A stretch of 64,000 bases of DNA, from NCBI RefSeq assembly GCF_037975245.1, contig NC_092581.1:8523501-8587500 (forward strand). The letters are read 5' to 3'. This document shows positions 26,913 through 36,964 of this stretch, one piece after another. The position numbers and the translations under genes are program-made. Within the stretch, counting starts at the first letter, position 1; every line of letters begins with the position of its first letter. The notes below the pieces were generated by a model. The model made no database searches. It saw only the letters and a program-made list of their open reading frames with translations, and had not been told where the DNA came from. This DNA comes from Apostichopus japonicus. Its lineage: Eukaryota; Echinodermata; Holothuroidea; Aspidochirotida; Stichopodidae.

Positions 26913-27803
26913 GGGAGGCAAAGACCATACACTGTAGCTTGAGAGCCAAACTGAGAGTGTAGCGGTGCAAAGACCATACACTGTAGCTTGAGGGCCAGAC
27001 TGAGAGTGTAGCGGTGCAAAGACCTTACACTGTAGCTTGAGAGAGAGACTGAGAGTGTAGCGGTGCAAAGACCTTACACTGTAGCTTGAGGGCCAGACTG
27101 AGAGTGTAACGGTGCAAAGACCTTACACTGTAGCTTGGGGGCCAGACTGAGAGTGTAGCGGTGCAAAGACCATACACTGTAGCTTGAGGGCCAGACTGAG
27201 AGTGTAGCGGTGCAAAGACCTTACACTGTACAGGTAGCTTGAGAGAGAGACTGAGAGTGTAGCAGTGCAAAGACCTTACACTGTAGCTTGAGAGCCCGTC
27301 TGAGAGTGTAGCGGTGCAAAGACCTTACACTGTAGCTTGAGGGCCAGACTGAGAGTGTAGCGGTGCAAAGACCTTACACTGTAGCTTGAGGGCCAGACTG
27401 AGAGTGTAACGGTGCAAAGACCTTACACTGTAGCTTGGGGGCCAGACTGAGAGTGTAGCGGTGCAAAGACCATACACTGTAGCTTGAGGGCCAGACTGAG
27501 AGTGTAGCGGTGCAAAGACCTTACACTGTAGCTTGAGGGCCAGACTGAGAGTGTAACGGTGCAAAGACCTTACACTGTAGCTTGGGGGCCAGACTGAGAG
27601 TGTAGCGGTGCAAAGACCATACACTGTAGCTTGAGGGCCAGACTGAGAGTGTAGCGGTGCAAAGACCTTACACTGTAGCTTGAGGGCCAGACTGAGAGTA
27701 CAGCGGTGCAAAGACCTTACACTGTAGCTTGGGGGCCATACTGAGAGTGTAGCGGTGCAAAGACCATACACTATAGCTTGAGGGCCAGACTGAGAGTGTA
27801 GCG
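26913..27803. repeat. 49-bp minisatellite, ~18 units, with 147-bp higher-order repeat
   Basis: The unit reads GGTGCAAAGACC, then TTACACTGTAGCTTGAGG, then GCCAGACTGAGAGTGTAGC. Three variants alternate in order: A (ACCTTACAC, GAGGG), B (TGTAACGG, GGGGG) and C (ACCATACAC). A-B-C blocks start near 27061, 27311, 27508 and 27655, so the higher-order period is 147 bp; two degenerate units at about 27210-27310 (one with a 6-bp insertion) separate the first block from the rest. Because 147 is a multiple of three, the minus strand stays open for 168 codons, but the translation is only a periodic artefact. Confidence 0.95.
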
Positions 27804-28589
27804 TTCTTCGAAGGCTAGAATTAGGTCTCAAAAGGCTAGAAGGTTGTATGCCATTCTCCTAGGCCTACAACATACGGTAGCTACTGTAGTTTGTAATAGT
27901 CGCGTTTCTTTGCATTTCAAATATCAATTGAGATATGCTTACTGAATCGGTATTCATATTGTAGATCTACAAAAACAGTGCTATTACTACTGACAATAAT
28001 CAGGTATGAATATTGCGCAGAATCAGTTTCTGCCCAAAATAGCATGTTATAGCATTTGAAAAAGTGTGAAAAGGAACTCAAGAGAACCATCTGGCAGGAA
28101 ACTTTGGGGGCCTACTTGTGGAATGGTAGAACTATGCTGAATTGTATTAAGCAATAATTAGTCATAGTAAAGTGTGGATGTTATTACAACGTGACTGGGG
28201 AATTAATCTGTTTGTCCCTGCGTTGACCTTTTGTCCACATGTGCTACTGTACATATATGAATTGATGAGGATCTGAACATGGTTGGTTATATACTCAGTA
28301 CAAGCAATAGATTTCATCAAGAATGTTTAGTTCTGGACTACGGGGAGTGGTAAGGTACACAAGATAAACGGAAGCAGCGGGAATATCCTTGAGTTTGTGT
28401 GGATTATCTGGGTAGGTATTTTTATTGGGTACTATTTTTACCGGGCACTCAAGTTTTTTCCAGGTCTGGTATTTTGGTATGGATATTCTTTTATGACAGA
28501 TTTCAATATTGTCGGTATGGGTATGAATGCAATACCGGCAGGTCCAGGTACAGTATACCTGGTATATATCCATAATCAATATACTGATG

Positions 28590-28870
28590 CACCCTAGTGC
28601 AACCAACTCAAAACTTAATTGTCTTTATACAAATTTTGCAGACTCATTATTGAACAAGATTGATGAGCTTCAACAGGAAATTTATACCCAGCATCGGACT
28701 GACCTTATTGGCATTACAGAAGGATTGCCAAAGAATAGGAATTATATATTATAATACAAATTCACCAGAGTTCAGATTGAACAGCTTTGAGCCATTTCCT
28801 GGGGTGGCTATGGCAGAGGTGTTTGTATTTTTGTTAAGAATGGAATCAAAGCTGCTGTATAGTAGCTAAC
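28590..28870 (+). pseudogene. CR1-like retrotransposon relic, endonuclease N-terminal part
   Basis: A broken plus-strand frame encodes LNCLYTNFADSLLNKIDEL and DLIGITEGLPKN, then (after a frameshift) GYGRGVCIFVKNGIKAAV. These match the start of the apurinic endonuclease domain of CR1/Rex-type non-LTR retrotransposon ORF2 proteins (typically LKCLYTNADSLLNK and DIIGITE). At least one frameshift and stops make it non-functional. It lies antisense in the first large intron of the TRPA1-like gene and is continued by reverse-transcriptase remnants after an insertion. Confidence 0.7.
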
Positions 28871-29585
28871 ACTAAGGGTGTGACCGTTTAAACGGTTAAC
28901 CGTTTAACTGGCCGCAAATGCGCTATCCGCTTAGAAAATCACAAAACGTATTAAACAGATTTTTTTCTTTTAATTTCAAATACATTTTAAACATGTATAA
29001 AAAATTATTTAAAAATATGTAAAGAACTGAGTAATGTACTGCAAACTATCAATAAAACACAGAAAAACAATGTTCTCAGCAAACCTGTAAGTCACACACA
29101 AGTACAGGTAGGGTTGGGCGATATTAGCTTTTTACCGTCACGATAAATATTGTACGTTAAAACATTATCGCAATATTTTGATAATTACGATAATTTTTCC
29201 CCTAACAGAATTAGCGTAAATGTCGAGCTTTGAGTGGACAGAGAAAGAGAGATATGGAGGGGACATGTATTCAAAGGGAATATCTGAAAAACCTTACGAT
29301 ATTTTTCACAAATGTTGATACTTAGATAAGTGCTTCCTCACAATCAACGAGCCGCCCCAAAATTCGCTCCGCTTACGTAAAACTATATAACACTTGGAAA
29401 ACCCAAGTTTTTACACACATAATTCCCACTGACATTGGTCACATTCGAACTTGCCCAAGTTCATCGCACCATGGGAACGACACAACACATTGAACATGAT
29501 GTTACATTTTCCTGCCATCTGAATGCCGAGTGTAAATTTTGGTGTAATATGCAAATTATGAATGGTACTGTGCTGTGCGGTTAAA
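28871..29585. mobile_element. insertion(s) splitting the CR1-like relic
   Basis: This stretch separates endonuclease and reverse-transcriptase remnants and is not retrotransposon coding sequence. It contains GTGACCGTTTAAACGGTTAACC near 28880 and AGGGTTGGGCGATATTAGC near 29110, both resembling terminal motifs of hAT-type miniature elements. A GGTTAAAACTTAACC-type motif lies at 29579-29593. I could not define paired ends or target duplications, so the exact borders are approximate. Confidence 0.4.
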
Positions 29586-30348
29586 ACTTAACCCTAACGC
29601 ATGGAACGATGCTGCAGTAGTTCCTTCATTTAAGAAAGGAAAAAAGTCTGAGAGCTTTGTACAGTAAGTACCAACCAGTTAGCTTTATAACCTCTGTTGT
29701 GAGCAATGTATGGAACATATCATTGGACAACGCCTAATTTTCATTCTAAATGGGAACAGTTTACTGTCTACAGTAATTGTTAATTTGGATTTAGGGAAGA
29801 TCTTGTGCCTTACAACGTACTGCAGGATGTGTTAGACGATGATGGACTGTCCTTTGATACTACTGTATGTACCTGGACTTTGCTCAAGCCTTTGACTTCC
29901 TCATAGACCACTTTTACATAAACTCTCACCATATGGTATCAAAGGTAAACATATACAGTACATGTACACTACTGGATCAAGAGTTTTCTTACTGATCGTA
30001 GACAGAGGGCACTGTAGATCAATAGCGAGTCTTCGGAATGGCGTGAAGTCAATGACTGAGTTCCACAAGGGTGTGTTTTAGGTCCAGTTTTGTTTTTGAT
30101 CTATACATCAATGACCTATCAGAAGTTGTGAGTAATAACGAAAGGATGTTTGCTGATGATACAATAATTTATTCTACGGACAATGATAGAGCAGTTCTGC
30201 AACATGATGTTTACAATTTGCAACACTGGTCTCAAGTGTGGCAGCTTTACTTTAATATTTGTAAATTTAATGTTATTCATTTTGGAAGGAACAGTCCTAA
30301 ACATCATTATTTTACCATGATGATAGTGGAACTAAATAACATCTATTA
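29586..30348 (+). pseudogene. CR1-like relic, reverse transcriptase core
   Basis: Shifted frames on the plus strand contain, in order, AVVPSFKKGKKSE, CCEQCMEHIIGQRL, YLDFAQAFD, a QGCVLGPVLFLIYINDL-type motif (about 30068-30118) and MFADDTIIYS. These are the conserved fingers, palm A, palm B and palm C (xADD) blocks of non-LTR reverse transcriptases. Several stops and frameshifts interrupt it. It is sense on plus, so antisense to the TRPA1-like transcript. The frame continues after the MITE at 30349-30710. Confidence 0.8.
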
Positions 30349-30710
30349 AAGGCCCGGTCACACTACAGCGATATTTTATCGGAATACGGTCCGATTTTTC
30401 CGATTTTAGGACGAAGAGTGAGGTTTGTGGTAGTGAATGTAATGAATACAGTGGAATATTCGAATACCTACTCCAAATCTGAGGGGTTCTGGAACAGACT
30501 ACATTCTAAAGTGACGTCACATCGAAAAACGATAAAAATCGGAAGAGAAATCGGATAGCTAACCGATAAAAGGAAACGGAGTCAATATCAAAAGTTAGGA
30601 GATGGCTATTCCACATCGGAATGGCTCAACAGATAGCAAATCTGTTTCGATTCCTCTGGGAAAATCGGATAGTATTCCGATAAAAAATCGGTATAGTGTG
30701 ACCGGGCCTT
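30349..30710. mobile_element. MITE with perfect 17-bp TIRs inserted in the RT relic
   Basis: AAGGCCCGGTCACACTA at 30349 is perfectly inverted at the end (30710), with further subterminal symmetry around TTTATCGGAATAC. TA dinucleotides flank both sides (30347-30348, 30711-30712). Removing the element and one TA rejoins the retrotransposon sequence so that the post-insertion motif HSGNEEKDLGVLL follows the pre-insertion segment in one frame. At 362 bp it is non-coding. The TA duplication suggests Tc1/mariner-type mobilisation. Confidence 0.9.
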
Positions 30711-30712
30711 TA

Positions 30713-31200
30713 CACAGCGGAAATGAAGAGAAAGATCTGGGGGTGTTACTTCAGAATTCCTTAAATTTTAGCAAGAACATTTCTACCACTTGAGTTGAAC
30801 AAAGTAAAAAGCATGCTGGGTTTGATTAAGAGGTCTATTCCAGCTGTAGATATATTTTACTTTAGAACTATATTACAGTACCTTATACAAAGCACTTGAG
30901 AGGCCACATCTGGAAATGTGTATGTTATTTGGTTCCCATTAGGACATAAACAGTATCGAGAGTGTTCAACGTAGAGCTACACTTTGTCTTGTGCCTGGTC
31001 TGGAGACCTATGATTATTGTGACAGGTTACATGCACTCAAGTTACCTACATTAGCATGCCGAAGAAAGGTGATCTAATTCAAACTTATATGATGATTGTT
31101 CATTGTTGGGAGAAAATTTCGTGTAGCAAATTGTTAACTTAGATTAGTTTGCCAAAACCAGAGGGCATAGGCTAGCTACATGATTGCCAAGTTTTATTGC
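30713..31200 (+). pseudogene. CR1-like relic, C-terminal region
   Basis: Broken frames encode GNEEKDLGVLLQNSLNFSKN, then KSMLGLIKRSIPAVD, SIESVQRRATLCLVPGLETYD and LHALKLPTLACRR. This order is the usual C-terminal thumb and tail of CR1-like ORF2 proteins (EKDLGV, LERPHLEY, VQRRATKLVPGL, RLRALKLPTL). A stop interrupts the frame within each part. Similarity fades by about 31.2 kb, and no 3' simple repeat tail was defined. Confidence 0.75.
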
Positions 31201-31724
31201 AAGTCAATGACAATTCACCAATCTTGTCTTTAACTACAATTCAGTCTATCCATCGAACCATCACATTTGAAGACGGTGTACCTACAGTACGTATCCTTGC
31301 ACAAGATTCAAAGAAAGTTTAACCAATACATTCCTGTACACCAGGGTAAAATCCGTTCCTTAAATGTAACTTACCGCCATAGGTTTCGAGCCTTTTCCGC
31401 CATGGATCGAAATCTACGGCGGAAAGGTACAGTACAGTATGTCGGATTGTCGGTACGTACAGTACCTATGGCCAGCGCGGAATGGCACTGGATCCGTTAT
31501 TATTACTGTTACTAGTATAATACAGTGTTAGGCAGCCTGTTAATTGGTAGAAATTGACCCCAAAAATATGGGCAGATAGGCGCTCAAAGTTGACCACACA
31601 GTAATTATTATTAATCAATTACCGCAAATTAGCCCTTGAAAGTTTTATGACATGTCTCCTATCGCATGCTGCAGTATTTATTGTTCTTATTCAAAATTGA
31701 TTAGATACTTCATGAAAACCTCAC

Positions 31725-31850
31725 CAGCTGATTCAGAGGCAGGAGATTGAACAAGGTATACGTTGTCAACGTTCTCTCTCGGTACGTCAGCTGGGAAGAC
31801 TGGTTCGGGGACGATCGAAGAATCCACTGTTTCCCCTTTCTCAAGACACT
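31725..31850 (-). CDS. candidate upstream exon of the TRPA1-like gene
   Basis: The minus strand is open for more than 45 codons here. It ends at a donor (CTG|GTGAGG, intron starting at 31724) in phase 1, exactly the phase needed by the next certain exon, which begins with the last two bases of a Gly codon. The frame is acidic and proline-rich, with segments such as VDNVYLVQSPASES, plausible for a disordered TRPA N-terminus. The open frame extends upstream past 31850 until an in-frame TAA, without any Met codon. A splice acceptor is therefore expected; the best I see is ATTTAG at 31851-31856, which would put the exon start at 31850. The polypyrimidine tract is poor, so the 5' border is uncertain. 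The initiator exon is not identified. A chance open frame remains possible. Confidence 0.42.
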
Positions 31851-32090
31851 CTAAATAGTTTCGATTATCAAGCTCCAGTTTGATAAAAGGATTACTTTAC
31901 ACTATTTAAAGACGACGTCACTGTACCTAATCAAATCAAACTCCAAAGTTCACTTTTACGTGGTGTGAAGATCGGCTGTTAGTAAATACTGCAGAACTGG
32001 CCGTCTGAGTTGAGTTTTAAGCGGTGGCGGCTAGGCCTACTGTCAATTTTCTGTGAAGAAATAACAGAGGGCGAACTTTTGGTTTAGTTC

Positions 32091-32099
32091 AGTTTCGAT
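32091..32099. repeat. 9-bp target duplication, left copy
   Basis: AGTTTCGAT here is exactly repeated at 39430-39438, immediately outside the two inverted ends of the foldback element. Confidence 0.9.
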
Positions 32100-32270
32100 A
32101 CCGGTGTGAAGTTAGATACTTATTCCCCCACCCCGTTCCTCGTTCGACATTCGCGAATGAGTAACTGCGACCTTTCAGTTACGTATTCGGCAATGGTATC
32201 GACTTAAAACCTCTGGCAAGACAAAAGCTTTCTTACAAGATGTTCAACATTTGGTCGTGGAAAGAGGTTG

Positions 32271-34885
32271 ATCTATGGGTCATATAAACTCTAAAGACTA
32301 TGTAGAAGGGTACCATAATGCATCTTACCCGGTCCAAAGAGTGCTTGACCAATTAATATGACCACTAAATCAACAATTTTTTAAATGAATGTAACGGGAA
32401 CTGAAATAAAAACATTTGGGCCCTAATCAAGACTAGCACGCCTTGGACCACTAATCAATGGGTCATATGAATTCTTAACACATTGTAGAAGGATACCATA
32501 CTGCGTCTTGCCCGGTCCAAAGAGTGCTTGACCAATTAAATTGACCACTAAATCAACAATTTTTTAATGAATGTAACGAGAACTGAAATAAAAACATTTG
32601 GGCTCTAATCAAGACTAGCACGCCTTGGACCACCTAACCAATGGGTCATATGAATTCTTAACACATTGTAGAAGGATACCATAATGCATATTGCCCGGTC
32701 CAAAGAGTGCTTGACCAATTAATATGACCACTAAATCAACAATTTTTTAAATGAATGTAACGGGAACTGAAATAAAAACATTTGGGCCCTAATCAAGACT
32801 AGCACGCCTTGGACCACCTAACCAATGGGTCATATGAATTCTTAACACATTGTAGAAGGATACCATACTGCGCCTTGCCCGGTCCAAAGAGTGCTTGACC
32901 AATTAAAATGACCACTAAATCAACAATTTTTTAAATGCATGTAACGTGAACTGAAATAAAAACATTTGGGCCCTAATCAAAACCAGCACGCCTTGGACCA
33001 CCCAACCAATGGGTCACATGAACTCTAAAGGCATTGTAGAAGGGTAAAATGATGCGTCTTGCCCGGTCCAAAGAGTGCTTGCCCAATTTAAATGACCACT
33101 AAATCATTTCTTCTTTAATGAGTGTAACGGGACCACGAAAGAGCTTTTGGCCCTAATCCATGCAGCACGCCTTGGATCACCAAACCGATGCGTAACATGA
33201 ACTATAAGGATATTGTAGAAGAGTACCATCGTGCGTCTTGCCCGGTCCAAAGAATGCTTGACCAGTTTAAATGACCACTAAATCTTTACTGCTTTAATGA
33301 GCGTAACGGGACCACGAAAAAGCTTTGGGCCCTAATCCATGCAGCACGCCTTGGATCACCAAACCGATGGGTAACATGAACTCTAACGATATTGTAGAAG
33401 AGTACCATCGTGCGTCTTACCCGGTCTAAAGAGTGCTTGACCAATTTAAATGACCATTAAATCATTACTTCTTTAATGAGTGTAACGGGATCACGAAAAA
33501 GCGTTGGGCCCTAATCCATGCGGCACGCCTTGGATCACTAAACCGATGGTTAACATGAACTCTAAGGATATTGTAAAAGAGTAACATAATGCCTCTTGCC
33601 CTGTCCAAAGAATGCTAGACCAGTTTAAATGACCACTAAATCTTTACTGCTTTAATGAGTGTAACGGGACCACGAAAGAGCTTTTGGCCCTAATCCATGC
33701 AGCACGCCTTGGATCACCAAACCGATGGGTAACATGAACTCTAAGGATATTGTAGAAGAGTACCATCGTGCGTCTTGCCCGGTCCAAAGAATGCTTGACC
33801 AGTTTAAATGACCACTAAATCTTTACTGCTTTAATGAGCGTAACGGGATCACGAAAAAGCGTTGGGCCCTAATCCATGCGGCACGCCTTGGATCACCAAA
33901 CCGATGGGTAACATGAACTCTAAGGATATTGTAAAAGAGTACCATCGTGCGTCTTGCCCTGTCCAAAGAATGCTAGACCAATTTAAATGACAACTAAATC
34001 ATTACATCTTTTATGAGTGTAACGAGACCACGAAAACGGTTTGGGCCCTAATCCATGGAGCACGCATTGGATCACCAAACCAATGGGTAACATGAACTCT
34101 AAGGACATTGTAGAAGAGTACCATAATGCGTCTTGCCCAGTCCAAAGAGTGCTTGAAATTAAACTGACCACTAAATCATCACTTCGTTAATGAATGTAAC
34201 TGGACCTGTAAACAATCTTTAGGCCCAGTCAAGACCAGCACGCCTTGAACCACCCAACCAATGGGTCATATGACTTTTAAAGACATTGGAGAAGGGTACC
34301 ATAATGCGTCTTGCCCGGTGCAAAGAGTGCTTGACCAATTAAAAATAAAAATCATAACTTTTTTAAATGAATCTAATGGGACCTGTATAAAAAACTTTTA
34401 GGCCCCAAGCACAACCAGCACGCCTTGGACCACCTAACCAATGGGTCATATGAACTGTAATGGCAATGTAAAACTGAACCATCATGCGTCTTGCCCGGTC
34501 CAAAGAATGCTTGACCAATTAAACTGACCACTAAATCATCACTTCGTTAATGAATGTAGATGGACCTGAAAACAATCTTTAGGCCCCAGTCAAGACCAGC
34601 ACGCCTTAGACCACCCAACCAATAGGTCATATGAATTCTTAGGACATTGTAGAAGGGTACCATAATGCGCCTTGCCCGGTCCAAAGAGTGCTTGACCAAT
34701 TAAACTGACCACTAAATCATCACTTCATAAATGAATGTAACGGGACCTAACAAAAAAGCGTAAGGCCATAATTCAAACCAGCACGCCTCGGACCACCCAT
34801 CCAATAGGTCATATGAATTCTAAGGACATAGTTGGAGAGTCCCATAGTGCGTCTTATACACGGTCCAAAGAGTATTTGACCAATA
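32271..34885 (+). repeat. left arm array of the foldback element, ~180 bp x 15
   Basis: The motif GGTCCAAAGARTGCTTGACC (or variants such as GCTAGACC) recurs about every 176-185 bp from 32335 to 34865, with CAGCACGCCTTGGACCACC and TGTAACGGGA as other anchors. Three sub-types succeed each other from outside in: AAACATTTGGGCCC units (to about 33000), CACGAAAAAGCTTTGGGCCC units with GATCACCAAACCGATGGG (about 33100-34080), and AATCTTTAGGCCC units toward the centre. Confidence 0.9.
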
Positions 34886-36964
34886 CAAATGACTAATGCA
34901 CAATCATTATGCAGCAGATTTATCAATATCTTCTTTTTTGAAGTTTACTCTACGTGTGTACCAGTATGGTGATACAAAACAAAAGCAACACCTTTGGCGG
35001 GCAAGTTTAATGCTAATTGGTGCTTTACGATCATCAGCATACAATGTTTCCTTCCAATCCAGGAGAAACACACGCGCACTCTTTTTGGGGGGGGGGGGGC
35101 GCACCTTAGCGCAACTCCATTTCTCAGAATGAAGTGGTTTCTGTAGACTGGCAACGCAATGAAAACCGTTTTTTTTCGTTCATAGAACATAATTTCATTT
35201 CTTTTATTCGTTTGACACGTCACATATTTACAGATTTAAAGAATAGAGAAGTTTTCTTGCCTCTCTCCTTGAAAGTGTTTGTGAACGCTGTTACCCCCTT
35301 CGTAGATTATGAAAGATTGCACTGCTACATTCTAGAGCTGACAGAGACGATCAGTCATCTCGGGCCAAGCGGAGATAAACTTACATTAATAGTTTATTTA
35401 GATAAATAGTCTTCAAGTGAAATAGTTCTACCCAGACATATATTTTATGCCGAAATCCCTTTCTGATTTATTTATCATCTCCATTAGTCACAGTTGGTAA
35501 TGAACCAATCCAAGTTACCATATAGTGCCATTCTATGCATTTTGATTTTATCGTGTTCCCGTGTGCTTGTCCTTTCTCTTAGCGATTTTTCAATAGAAAG
35601 TGTCTGTTGGAGTGTAGAGGGCAGATCCACCATAAGAAGTTTCACTGGGTTTATTCCAACTAAACATAGACCAGAGTCAGTTTGAGTTTTTAGTAAATTT
35701 CCTTTTATTCAGTTTTAACTAAATATTAATTATAACTTCCATAATCTATAGCTATACACATTTTACTCAATACACAAGATACATTCAATCCATTATCAAA
35801 AGTGCCAGATTTTAGGTCAATTTCGCGTTTGTTAAATTAAATCAAAATTTCACTTTCTAATCACTAATGTAATAATTCTTAGGTAAATATAAATAAGGCT
35901 ATTTGCTGAGTCAATTATGGAAGTATAGAAGTCAGGAGAAATATTACATGCTTAATATCCACCCTCCCCCACCCCTCCCCATTTATTCTCTGATTGGATT
36001 GAAATGTACTTGCAGAAGAGAAATTTTCATGCCAAAATTACTTTAATCTGGTAGAATTGATACACTTTTTCCAATCTATGTGCAAAGATGTTCCATTTCA
36101 CTATTACTCAATACTTCATAAGACAAATGTCAAGGAGCGGAACAAAGGACTATGCGTTCTGATTGTAATTGAAAGATTCATTCAGGATGTTTGTTAGAAG
36201 TTTTCTCTCGTAAAAGAGCGCTTGAACATTAGGCTCGAACTAATTGATACCGATGTACGAACTGACTGCCTACCATGTCCATGGAATTCATGGAGTTCAT
36301 ATTTATCATAGCGTGAATGCTCCCTTGCGTAGAACCATTAAATTTCTTAAGTGATAGATAACTGAAAGAATCTGCAGCATGTTGATAGTTTAACTGCTTT
36401 TTCGCATTTGTATTCCCAAATGAATTCAATATCGGAAATAGTCACAATTTTCTACTATCCTTCTACGAATGTCTCTAACCCACGTTAGGAGAGTTAAAAT
36501 GATATTGTTCAATGCTTGGACGTTACTGCATGTACGCATGGTAGGCCTAGGGGATGGTTTATTACTTTGATTGTTTGTCCGGCTGTAAGCTTCAGTTGAG
36601 CTTTTATGACAGCGCATGCCTGCTACAAGCCTGCTACAAGCCTGCTACAGCCTTGCTACAGCCCTGGAAAGATGCTGTCGCTTTATGCCATTGTGTTCAA
36701 ATAACTGCCACATTGTAAATTTCCCCTTTGATTAGGCTGAAATTTCGTAAGTGATTTGCGCAAGTTAAAGTGTTATATAGGCTGACATATCAATGAATTC
36801 GCAAGTCATTTAGAGGTAACTTTCTAAAATTGTAAAAACTTTCCTACAGAATTTGGCCATATATAGACATGCGGCCATTAATTGGAATGCACTTAAAACG
36901 AGTTCTCTTTTTTTCATTCCTTGGGGGTCCAAAGTGCAATTTGTAATGCTATCGGTTGACACTA
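34886..36964. other. central segment of the foldback element
   Basis: This ~2.1 kb segment is not part of the inverted arms. It holds a poly-G run (35086-35099), a 91-codon plus-strand frame (35134-35409, containing VFVNAVTPFVDYERLHCYIL) and a Met-initiated 63-codon minus-strand frame (36426-36617). A short tandem of CAAGCCTGCTA (36617-36660) lies near the latter. None resembles a known transposase. They could be captured host fragments or chance frames. Confidence 0.5.

Larger units (their letters stand above)
587..31850 (-). other. TRPA1-like channel gene, 5' part (gene span)
   Basis: Six well-supported exons plus one candidate first exon on the minus strand form a single phase-consistent transcript that runs off the left edge. 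The conceptual product is an N-terminal polar segment followed by ankyrin repeats carrying the TPLHYAAR, TPLHFAAMRGN and TPLHVACTHG signatures that I know from invertebrate TRPA1 homologs. TRPA channels are tetrameric, calcium-permeable plasma-membrane channels for temperature and electrophilic irritants, with a long cytosolic ankyrin domain. Only roughly the first third of the protein lies here; the remaining ankyrin repeats, six helices and pore would be beyond position 1. Introns are long (1.1 to 9.9 kb) and full of transposons. The product could be another TRPA paralog (painless or waterwitch type); the subfamily call is firm, the paralog is not. Confidence 0.8.

Noticed and set aside
27325-27831. 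168-codon minus-strand frame over the minisatellite
   Set aside because: Its translation simply repeats every 49 residues because three 49-bp units equal 147 bp; there is no start context or splice support.
31370-31440. CCGCCATGGATCG imperfect inverted repeat as a regulatory palindrome
   Set aside because: Imperfect and short, with no second copy and no positional support.
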